Source: Scatophagus argus
Taxonomy: Eukaryota; Chordata; Actinopteri; Scatophagidae
Assembly (NCBI RefSeq): GCF_020382885.2
Contig: NC_058502.1
Span: 9,309,501 to 9,373,500 of the forward strand
Reading direction: 5' to 3'
DNA: 64,000 nucleotides
Each line of letters opens with the position of its first letter. The stretch's first letter is position 1. Positions 51,140-61,309 of this stretch are shown here, piece after piece. Under the pieces are notes generated by a model. The model had not been told where the DNA came from, ran no database searches, and saw only the letters and a program-made list of their open reading frames with translations. The position numbers and the translations under genes are program-made.

Positions 51140-51665
51140 AAAAGCAGCATATCAAGTTAGCAAGTTAGCAGAGAAGTGGAAACTGTAGCTTAGGTAATAA
51201 CTAAAGAAAAGTAAGGGATTAAAGGCTGAAACAGCTAAAAGTGATGGATATACAGCTTAAAGTAATGACTTAATGTAATGTAATGGACAAATCATGAAAG
51301 AGTAAGCTAAAAGTGATGACTAAATAGCTAAAGGTAAATGGTTGAATGGTTGAAATAGTTGTACATACAGTTGAAGCAATTAGCTAATGGTAATGACTTA
51401 ATAGTTAACTGTAAGCAATGGATAAAAAGTTGAAATCCTTAGCCATAAGTGAAGAATAAATATTTGAAACAGTTACTTATAAATAACATAAGGGGTTAAA
51501 GGCCAAACAGTCAGCTATAATTACTAAACAGCTGTAAATAATGGATTAAAGTTGAAATCTTTAGCCATACGTGATGAATAAGCACTCGAAACAGTTACTT
51601 ATAACTAATGGATAAAAGGCTGAAATAGTTCGTTAACAGTAATGGATACATGCCTGAAATAGTCA
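51140..51665 (+). repeat. Degenerate tandem array, units of about 40-70 bp
   Basis: Many diverged copies of gctaaaagtgatgg, taatgacttaatag, gcaatggataaaaagttg and gaaatagtt follow one another. A longer internal duplication is clear: ttgaaatccttagccataag (51432) against ttgaaatctttagccatacg (51554), each followed by a gaa-tAAat-Ttgaaacagttacttata-type segment about 122 bp apart. Confidence 0.7.
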
Positions 51666-52082
51666 TATTTTGCTCTGCAGCAGCAAACTCGACCAAAATA
51701 GAGTTGAAAGTTTAATTGTTTAGGAGTATCCACTTTTACATGATCATTAGTGTTAAACAACATTCAGTGTAAAATTCATTCAAACCAACACATTTAGAAC
51801 ATTAAGGCTGGTGTCAATTTGATCTATTTGTATTGGGCTGTTAAAGGTGGGGAAACACTTATTATACAAACATACATACATACATGCATAGATGCATACG
51901 TAGGCTACATCATTTGACTTTCAATGAGCACGTAAACTTGCCGAGGCTGCACAATCCTTTCACATTGTCATTTTAATCACAGAAAATGCATCTGCGTCTG
52001 GGTTAGAATCAAAAGACGGTTGAACACATACACGCATCAGATTTCTACCTTTTTGCTTGTTTTTGTTCTGAGAGACGTGTGA

Positions 52083-52196
52083 AAATTTACGGTTGAATGA
52101 ATCCACTTTTCTGAGAACATGGCAACATAAGCATTTGTGAAACTTTACAGTAGAATGAATCCACTTTTCTGAGAACATGGCAACATTTTACATGAA
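52083..52196 (+). repeat. Direct repeat, two copies of about 58 bp
   Basis: gaatgaatccacttttctga and gagaacatggcaaca occur at about 52096 and 52154. They are flanked by similar gtgaaaatttacggtt and gtgaaactttacagta, so this is a recent local duplication. Confidence 0.8.
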
Positions 52197-52262
52197 ATGT
52201 TTCTCATGTCGCCCCCCCACCCCACCACCCCACACACACACACAGAAAATGAAACCTCCAAA

Positions 52263-52263
<1 letters not shown>

Positions 52264-52310
<47 letters not shown>

Positions 52311-52313
52311 ACA
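52264..52313. repeat. (CA)n microsatellite
   Basis: An almost pure CA run of about 25 units, preceded by a C-rich stretch and a second short CA run (52231-52244). Confidence 0.95.
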
Positions 52314-53692
52314 CCACTCTCACTCATGAACATACAAAGTTATCACCTCCCACCCACTGGGTTGGAAAACATTAACCTTTTCATCTCATGCCACGCTTTT
52401 GTCTAACTTAATGCATGACGCTCACATGCCTACAGATACACTACACATAAGCATTATGAACTGGTGTAAGCATACACATATTCAAACACACCAACAAAAC
52501 AGACACACAAGTGGCTGCAGATATCGCAGAAGAACTTCAGAGAATTCAGGGAGTGGAGAGTCATTTGGTTAAAGAGGACCAAACTGCAGGAAATGAGAAT
52601 CATTGACCCTCCCCTGTGACCGAATTTACAATCTGTGCCTGAAATCAGTCGGAGGAAGAAAGAAAACAGAGAAAGTTAGCAGGAGAGGGAAATGTTTGAG
52701 TGTCTATAAATAGAAGGCCCACGTTTGAAATGATTCTGAAGGGCACGCAGTCATTTATTATTCAGCTCATATTGCTTCATGTTTATCATGTAGAATAAGT
52801 AAAAGAAGCCTGTTTAGAATCTAGATTTATTCTATGACAATACCAGGTTTAAAACTAGTGATAGGTTTTGCCGTGTATTGAGTCTTGTGCAGCACAAATT
52901 TTTGAAATAATACAAACCAAATAAAGCGACAAAGTAGTAAGTACTGCAGTAGATCAAATACTGTATTTACCAAAACCTGACAGATCCATGTAAAGCATAA
53001 ATCATTTCAGCTCCTCAAATGCAACGCCGAGCAAAGCAATCGTCTCAGATCAGTACCTATATGCCATCTGCTTTGTAGGCTGTTTGACTGTCCTCAGACA
53101 AAGGGGATTTTTTTTTTTTTTTTTAAATACTCAGTGAACCCTCATTTAAGATTTTTAACACAACCAACAATGACGAGAGGTCTGGTTTGAGTGTGAGGCA
53201 TTAACGAAAACAAACACTATGTTGTGCTCATGAAGAAGAGAAGAAGCCTTTTGCATTGAAGAGGTGCACGGGGCCTCATTCATAATTCAGAGGCGTCGCA
53301 GCAATATGAGAGAGGAGGACGCATCTGTCTGCATTACGCCAGCGTTGCCTCTGCGTTGCATCACCCTCCCGGGTGGTTCGTTTTCGAGAGTTTAATACGC
53401 TCCGTATCAGTTGTGCTCTGGCTGTGGCTAATTTCAGCCTCTGATAAGAACCTTTATTTGTCACCCGGCTCCTTTACCCTGTCACACAGGCAAGAAGTGC
53501 CTTCTCTGAAATGTCTGAAGGAGTGCTGACTGGATGAGCTGCTGTTGTCTATATGTTACTTGTGACTGCTCAGTGTGCAGCATCACAAGTAAGGATATTA
53601 TGAACCCTCAGTGCTAACTCGAAACCCATCCCCCCCTACGCACACACATGTATAGCTGTCTCCCCACACAAAGAGAGGCGCATGTGCCTTGT

Positions 53693-53714
53693 TACACACA
53701 CACACACACACACA
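53693..53714. repeat. (CA)n microsatellite
   Basis: About 10 CA units. Confidence 0.9.
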
Positions 53715-53894
53715 GCTGGCTGCTGGTCTGTCTGACCTAGTTTATTTCTGTAGGCTGCTTTAATGGAGGGAGCGAGCATGGTGTATTATCTGACTGCATC
53801 TGATTTGCATTTCTGCCCTGTCACTGGCAGATGGCACCAGAGGTCGAGAGCAGAACTTTTTGGAGGCACCTCTCGAAACACGACATATACTGCA

Positions 53895-53896
<2 letters not shown>

Positions 53897-53930
<34 letters not shown>
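53897..53930. repeat. (CA)n microsatellite
   Basis: About 17 CA units. Confidence 0.95.
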
Positions 53931-53933
<3 letters not shown>

Positions 53934-54798
53934 AAACCTGCACAGAAGCTTCACACATGTAACACTTTGGAAAAGCGGACTTACTACATGCTAAATGCAC
54001 TTTATATGAAGCAAAAAATAAATATTTCTATGTAATGGAGAATTGCAGCTGTATGGCGGCGGACATGCATATGCTGTGCACCTACTGCACACATTCAGAT
54101 GGGTGGAGATCCTGGTGCTGTGAACTGCAGCGTTTGGTTTACACCCTATGCTCTTGCACTGTTCATGCTTAATAGGAAGGAAGTGATGAATCACACTCAC
54201 TTATTTGTGGTAGTGGTGAGTGTTCAAGTACAGATAGGGTCTGTCTCTCTCACACATATGCACACACACTCTCTCTCTAGAAATCACAGAGGAAGTGAAG
54301 TGACATGAAACCTCAGCACTTTGTCATTTTCTATCTGATGGAACCCTCTGTCATGGTTGAAATCATTCAGAAAGAATGTGATGTCAAGCTTATTGCAACA
54401 CACAAATGGTTTGTTTACGCGTGTGCATCAGGGCACATAAGACATTGCGGAGATAAGAGTCGATACTGTTCACCTTCCCTCCATATGTGCTGCTTTTTGT
54501 ATTAAACCTGATCTAATCTGGCTCTGTTTGTTGTAGAATAAATACATGGCCGCTTTAAGGTGTGCCCTCTTGTCCTGATTCATCTGACTTGTGCCAGAGC
54601 TAACGCAGAAACATCATCTCATTCAGCTCGGGTGGGGTGGGGGTGGGGGGGTGTTCACAGGTGGTGTGTGTCCTTGATGTATGTGAATGCACAGACATTT
54701 ATTTGAGTATGTCAGCGATTTTTTTTAAAAAAAATCTCGACGACAGGAGACAGCAGGTTTTAATGTCGTGTCACAAAATTAAAAACTGCACTTAAACA

Positions 54799-54964
54799 GT
54801 GTTATGCCCAGTGGAGTTGGTAGATATTCAAACACACACATGCACACACACACGTATTATATTAACGCACGCATGCACACACAAGAGATCGGTCTTTATT
54901 TGGAGACAGGAAACATCAGGGTGTGCTCTCACTCTCTTTCTATCTTTACCTCTTTCGCTCTCTC

Positions 54965-55021
<57 letters not shown>
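54799..55021. repeat. CA-rich region ending in a long pure (CA)n
   Basis: Scattered CA runs from 54831 and a C/T-rich segment lead into an uninterrupted CA tract at 54968-55021 (about 27 units). Confidence 0.9.
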
Positions 55022-55023
<2 letters not shown>

Positions 55024-55204
55024 AACCGTTATTCAAGGGTGTGGGGACATTTTCCATGCGGTTTGAGTGGTTTAGTTGGCAATTGTGAAGTGTGTAAAAA
55101 AATCTGCCAGATCTGCTCTACGTAAAGTCACAAATGGCTACAGTGGAGTGGGGGTGAGACCAATTAGTTTGAGGCTCTTATTGAAGTGTTGGACAAAACT
55201 AGGC

Positions 55205-55212
55205 AACACACA

Positions 55213-55248
<36 letters not shown>
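55205..55248. repeat. Compound (CA)n(GA)n microsatellite
   Basis: About 13 CA units pass directly into about 9 GA units. Confidence 0.95.
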
Positions 55249-55259
55249 AAAGAAACACC

Positions 55260-57290
55260 CCTGTGTCACGGCACACAATTACTTTTCCATGAGGTTTGGT
55301 GAGTTTAAGAGGCTGACTGAGATATGATGACATTGTTATAATTTTATTCTCCGAGTTCAAAATCAAGGACCGTGTTGAAACAGAATGTTATACTTGTGCT
55401 TAAAAATTCGCCCTTCCTTCCTTTGTCTTTTGGTTTCTCAATTTTCTTTGACATGGCCATCTCCTCTCTGAGTCATCCCTCAGGTCTCAAGTGTATTGTG
55501 GTCAACCGCTGCCGAATTCGCTCCTCTTTTATATCCTTTTTCTCTCCTGTATCTCACTTTTTCCCCTCTTTTCATTTCCGTTTGCTCTGCGCCTGTCTCT
55601 CTTTAGCAAAGGTTAAATTCTAGTTCAGTCTAGATAGCTTTAAATAATGCATATTTCCAGTTAAATATAAATGAGCCAGCCTTTTTTAAAAGAAAATATT
55701 GTAAATTATACAGAGTCTGTCAATCTTGTGAGCTGAAATAGTTCAATATTTGGACAGATATGCAGGAAATGGCATATAGGGGTAGAACTGAGTTCTTTCT
55801 GCAGCCAATGTGGCCTTCTGAGGTTTTTATAAGCGATAGAGAAGACTAGTCATTAACTCACAGGGAGCTAATTGTGTGGTTGGTGCACCAGCTTAAAAGA
55901 GAGCGAGCAAAAATCTGTGTTACATCAGGGTGTCTCGGCTCCTTTAATAATACAGGTAATTCAGACCTGCAAGGTCAACGGCAGAGGAGTTTGGCATGTG
56001 CTGAACTTTTCTCTTTGTTCCTGATGGAAACCTTAAGATAGCTCACATGTGTGTATGTTCCCTTTATTCTGCCATTACTTTTGACAGCACCGCAGCAGTG
56101 TCATTCTCAATTTAGGTGGGCTCTGTGACAGTCTCAGCGATGGCAGCATTGTGTGCTGTCTCTTCACACCAGAGATTGTGTCATTTTTACCTCAAAACCT
56201 GTTAGCTACGCAACAGTTTGGGCTTTTCGTGCCTTGCTTAATAGCCTGAAATGGATGCAAGTGGAACTGACATAAGCCTGCGTGTTTATCTGTTACTGTC
56301 TATGAGCTGTGAGCATGTGGTACGCATGTCCTCAGTGTGTGTGTGACCTCGTAAGTGTGTTTTTAGATGCTGTGGGTGGGTACAGTCGATGCAGATATGT
56401 GCACATCTGTGTGTGTGCGTGTGTGCGCTCACTGTGTGTTCTCATTTGACGGGTGCTCGCTATCAGTGTTTGTTTGGGGTTAAAAGCCCCTGTCTCTGAG
56501 GGTGTTAGCGGGGGTCATCTAAACCAGATCTGCAGCAGAATCGCTTGAGAGGCAGAAGCATAATCTGTAGCTGGCTTTGTGCTCCCAGATTAAAGTGATG
56601 ATGTTTTAAACCTTTCTCACGGCCGCAATATGCCTTTGCTTCCCTCCCTGCTACTCACTATGTGTGTGTGACAAGAGATCCACACAGTCGGGTTCAAGAA
56701 AAGGACACCTTCCTCGCTATTTATGAAACGGGGAGCTTTAGCACATTATCTGAGTCGACGCACGCATGTTCTATTCATCTATTAATTTGCCATCAGTGTG
56801 TGGTGTAGTTATAGCGTATCTTCTCCAGTGTTTGAAGGGAAACAGCTGCTAATCCTAATCCCCCCGTCTCTCCCCCCTGGGATTCTGTCAAATCACAGGC
56901 CCTTTAAAAAGCTCTGGCTGGCTGGTTTCAGGGCTGGTTGAGTGGCTGGCTGACTGGCAGGCTCTAAATGAGAGGATGGACCACGCTTACCCACTCCCGT
57001 GACTGACAACCACTAGGCCTCCAGAAAATATGTCACTTGTTTGTACAAGTACGTACATGAATACATACATCAGAAATTTCCACTGCATATGCCTCTCCAG
57101 AGGTTTCATCCAACACGGTGATAATAGCTTCATCAATTATCATTAACATCTGCAGATAAGAATGAAGGTACATATAAATGTATGTCATGGTGTGAAATAG
57201 ATGAGGAAAAAGAGGCCTTTTGATTTACACAAGATGTAGGTTTACCCACCCCAAAATTTGCAAAGGATGCTCTGAAGAAAAACAAGAAAC
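55260..57290. other. Gene-free sequence
   Basis: About 2 kb with no supported exon. It includes a TG-rich patch (56330-56430) and a short degenerate gctggctg repeat at 56922-56962 (ctggctggctggtttc, ggctggttgagtggctggct). Confidence 0.5.
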
Positions 57291-57299
57291 TGATGGACA

Positions 57300-57549
57300 A
57301 TTTGGGCAAATATAGCTCAGGTGGTCCAGAGTGCTGCCCAGTTCATAGCAGTTTAGTGAGTGTGCTTTTGTACACAGCCAAACTATCTGTTCCCACTTGT
57401 TTACAGTTTTTATGCTAAGCTAAGCTAACTGTCTCCTGGCAGTGGCATCATATTTAAAGATATGAGAGCGAGATGTTGATCTTGTTGATCTAACTGTCTG
57501 TAATAATGTGAACAAGAATATTTCTCAAAACGTTGAACTGTTCCTTTCA
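57300..57549 (+). repeat. Interspersed teleost repeat ('gctaagctaagctaac' family)
   Basis: It contains atgctaagctaagctaact, gtctcctggcagtggcatca, tatttaaagatatgagagcg and aacgttgaactgttccttt, the typical order of a common fish repeat that usually ends 'gaactattcctttaa'. Confidence 0.65.
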
Positions 57550-58731
57550 GTGTCCCGGAGAAACCCCAACACCAAACATCTCCTGGTATGTGTATATGTG
57601 GGTGGAAACTGTTATTTACTTTCAACAACAGCCAAATGAATCTTATGTATGTAAACTAAACGCAGAGCATATGGCCAGAATGTGAAGAGCAGCACATCAG
57701 AAGAGAAAAACACTGTCACATCTGTAATTCCTCCTTTTTTGCATCATATCTGGGTAAACTGAAGAGAAAATAATTAACACATTCTTCCTCTTACAAATAA
57801 AAAGCTGAACTCATAAGCAATAAAACCTCAGTTGCTCAATCCAGGACACTGAGGGTTCGCTGCTGAAGTCAAACTTAGTCTGGTGAAATGAAATGGTTTT
57901 GTGCAGGTGTCAGTTGTGGCTGAACGTTCAAGAGAACCCCGGTGAGTGGGTGTTTGCGTTTTGTGCTATTTTTCTTGTGCTACCGATACACTGCGGTAAT
58001 TAAAATATTATTAAAACGTAATTGAATCAAACCATCACCATGTAACAACCACTTGTGACCAAGGTGGCCATTGTTCAGCAGATGTTAGGGTTTACAACCA
58101 AATGAATGGCAAATTTTAAAAAACTTTTGAGAAAAATTGAAGGACTTTCTAGAAAATTCTAATAAATGTGTGATTCCATCCCAATACCTTTATGTTAAAA
58201 CTTACTGTATGTGGTATATATGTATAATATGTTGGGCTCGCCACACAGATTTCTTTGAAATTTTGAAAAATATTTTTGTAACATTTACACTTTTTCCAAA
58301 ACTATCAAAAATGTACTTTCTCTTTTAACTACTGGAAGACCAAAACCGCCGTACTGTATGTTGCAGTCTGATCATCTTCTATAGGTGATCAAATTGGTAA
58401 CAAATAAAAAACAAAGCGTTTTAAAACCACCAAAAAAACTCGACCATATCCTCCATAAGCTCTCAAAATATACATTACATGTTTTTTTTGGATGCATCTC
58501 AAGAACGGTAAAACCCTGAAACTATTTTTTTTTCTCTGAAACTCTGAAAGTCTGCAATACCAACTTTCACTCTCCATCACAAACACTAATATCGGTCTTG
58601 TCCATCAGCCATCCTCGCATCAGTCATTTCAGATAATGACTCTCAGCTGAGAGAGACAGAGAGTGGAGGGACGCTGAGGCTGAGCACAAACTATCAGCCG
58701 ACACACTTGCGTCTCCCTCCCTTGTTCTTGG

Positions 58732-58740
58732 TATATAAGG
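58732..58740 (+). promoter_or_regulatory. Candidate TATA box
   Basis: tatataagg lies in a GC-richer island (58620-58900) 77 bp before an ATG at 58817. A start of transcription near 58762 would fit. There is no other support. Confidence 0.3.
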
Positions 58741-58816
58741 CTGAGATGGGGATGAGGAGTGCGCGGGTAACTATCAGTCATCAGCGTGAGGATTAGGGAC
58801 TGTCATCAGCAGCCAT

Positions 58817-58927
58817 ATGCCTCATATTACCCTCCTGATGACACTAGATGGAGAGAGGGAAGACAGCGAGGAAGAGGACGAGGAGGCTCGGGGGAAGGAT
58901 TACACCCGCTCTAAGATTTCAGGGTAA
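58817..58927 (+). CDS. Candidate short ORF or first coding exon of an unknown gene
   Basis: The frame is 36 codons: MPHITLLMTLDGER, an acidic run EDSEEEDEEA, then RGKDYTRSKISG and stop. The end overlaps a possible donor (TCAGG|GTAAAA at 58923/58924), so it may be a first exon rather than a complete small gene. It sits 77 bp downstream of a good TATA box. I do not recognise the protein and found no second exon to its right. GA-rich sequence could produce the acidic run by chance. Confidence 0.2.
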   Translation: MPHITLLMTLDGEREDSEEEDEEARGKDYTRSKISG

Positions 58928-59253
58928 AAGTCAGGTAGAGAACAAAGCCTGTCAAAGTAAAGTGTGACGGATGCACAGACTCAGGCGTATGAATGCACAT
59001 TTTCATAAGCGTGCAAATTCATATACATGAAAGCCCTGCAGCAGGAGTGCGTTTCACTATCACAGAAAGCCAAGTTCCTGTTGTACAAATGTGTGTGTGC
59101 ATATATGTTGCGCTGGGTGTGTGTGTGTATGTGGAGCCCTATGGTAAAGCTGATAGGCCATGTATACTGCCTTAGGCTATGTATGTTGAGTATTATTCCG
59201 TACAATAGACACACATATGCTCTTCATTGATCACATAGAGGGAATAAGTACTT

Positions 59254-59278
59254 ATGTGTGTGTGTGTGTGTGTGTGTG
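59254..59278. repeat. (TG)n microsatellite
   Basis: About 12 TG units. Confidence 0.9.
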
Positions 59279-59405
59279 GAAGAAGGGGAGGGGTCAGTGG
59301 CGACAGCAATACAGTAAGTGTTTCCATGTGCTTCTGTTATTCATGAAGACACACATAAACACACACAGACTGACAAGCATGCTGGCATATCCATGTCAAC
59401 AAAAA

Positions 59406-59406
<1 letters not shown>

Positions 59407-59445
<39 letters not shown>
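59407..59445. repeat. Compound (CT)n(CA)n microsatellite
   Basis: A short CT run passes into about 14 CA units. Confidence 0.9.
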
Positions 59446-59448
<3 letters not shown>

Positions 59449-59464
59449 CTCATGTGACTCATTA

Positions 59465-60240
59465 GGTGACTCAGGTCTTGACAGTAAAAATAACATCTGA
59501 AAACATTTACCGTATATTCATTAACAGTTGATCCAAGTCATGACGAGAAGCACTTAAATGGATTTCCATCAAATGCACCTTGCCAGCTAAACTAACTCTG
59601 AGCTGCTTCGTACCTCTGCGTGTTTCCAAACGTCTCCCTTCTTCTTCCCAATTCCACTTCCTCATTCAGCACAGTTCCTGTGTGCTATCGACGGGCTATT
59701 TCAGTGCATTTGGACAAAAAAAAAAAAAAAAAAAGAGAAACCTCGCGTAGGATTTGCTGAAACTTCATAAGCAGAGATAATAACGACACTTTTAAGAGCT
59801 AAAATGTTATGCAAGGACAAAAGAGTGATCACATTCAGCACCTAATGTGGTCTCAGTAAAGGTTCTACTCAGATTTATATTTATAGATTGAGTTTCAACA
59901 GGATTCGTGCATTAAAACAAAACTCCAACTTTAATAACATAACGATGAAAGCAGTAGCTGTTTCAATATTCGTCTTAGTCTCCTTCAGAGAAAAACTGGA
60001 TGTGATTCTGGCTTTAACGTAGTGGATTAATTGAAAACCTCCAAATGAGGTATGAGGTATCTCTACATCTCCGTGCTATTGAACCAGCTTGCACGATAAT
60101 CTTAAACTTATCAGAGCAACTTATTTTGCCTTTATCTCATTTGTAGATATTTGTGTTATGGATATAATGCTTGCTTGTCGTTTCATAACCAAAATACTCC
60201 CATATTAACATCATTACACTGGCATGCTCCAAGACTGATT
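59465..60240. other. Gene-free sequence
   Basis: No coding or RNA signal seen. There is an A-tract at 59717-59734. Confidence 0.5.
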
Positions 60241-60541
60241 GTTTGCTAGTTTTCCTCATCAGTCGCCACAGCAGACCACCATGAAGAGGGGTGGAGAGGC
60301 AGGGAGGCACTTAGCATGTAAAAAGACCATATGTGTGAGCATGAGTGTGGGCACAGAGAAATGATACGCCTGTGGTCCTGCCTGGGCTTATGTGAGTCTG
60401 TGGGAGGCAGAGTATGACTTTGTTCATACTGTAGTATATTTGTGTGTGAGTGCAATGGTCTACACGTGTGGGTGTGTGCACTTTTTCCACAGGCTGTCAC
60501 TCGTGTTGCTGCTGAGTCTTTGGTAGCTTTGGAGTGTGTGT

Positions 60542-60586
<45 letters not shown>

Positions 60587-60595
60587 AGTGTGTGT
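60542..60595. repeat. Compound (CT)n(GT)n microsatellite
   Basis: About 15 TC units are followed by about 7 TG units and an interrupted TG tail. Confidence 0.9.
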
Positions 60596-61011
60596 TTAAG
60601 CTTTTGTTTAATTTCTACTTCCTGTTTTATTCTTGGCCTAATCCAAACGCAACACAGCTGTGCAGTGAGCCAGAGAAAGAGGGCTTGGGGGATGGGTTGC
60701 CAGGTCCTGGTGAGTGCAGCCATGCTCTACAACTGCTACCAACAGATGGAAGGGAAATGGGGTTACCAGCTTGGGCTTATCTTCTCTTTGTAGGCCAGAC
60801 TGACCCCCGCACACATACTCCCCCCGTCCCCTCATTTGGTCATAATACTATCCTTAAATCTCTATATTTTTCACAGTAGTTTGATACGTGGTCTATGGAA
60901 GGCCATATCCACCAGAAAAAAAGAAGAAGATGAAAATGTACGCATAATATATGCTCATGGTAGGTCAATATTGTGAGATAGTAAGTCCTAATTTTGTTAC
61001 AACTTTGACTT

Positions 61012-61300
61012 AAAGCTCAAGTGTGTAGGATTTAAGGGAATCTGCCTCAGAAGTGGAATATAATACTCAGAATTATGTTTTCATTGGACTTTAATCGCCT
61101 GAAGATAAGAATTGCTGTGTTTTGAATGAGCCTTCAGCTCTATGGACGGAGCTGGTCCCGGACTCCACCATGTTGCATCGACATACAGTGGCCCAGAACA
61201 AACAAACTAAACAATGGCTCCAGAGCGGGCTTTTTGCATTTTTGGCAGCCAACGTAGGTACTCCTACAGCATGGTTCATCAACCACATTTGTCAGAATTT
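61012..61300 (+). repeat. Interspersed teleost repeat ('agcccagaac...' family), partial copy
   Basis: Ordered motifs are aagtgtgtaggatttaaggg, ttcattggactttaatcg, gaatgagccttcagctctat, gactccaccatgttgcat, cagtggcccagaacaaacaa, ggctccagagcgggcttttt and aacgtaggtactcctac. All occur in the same order in an abundant fish repeat I remember. The far end of that family appears to be missing. Confidence 0.65.
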
Positions 61301-61309
61301 TTTTGAAGC

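Noticed and set aside
57550-57585. Possible small exon between tttcag and gtatgt
   Set aside because: It directly follows the end of a common interspersed repeat, has no partner exons and codes for only about 11 residues.
60442-60879. 145-codon plus-strand frame with a Leu/Ser and Cys/Val run
   Set aside because: The core is the translation of a (CT)n(GT)n microsatellite.
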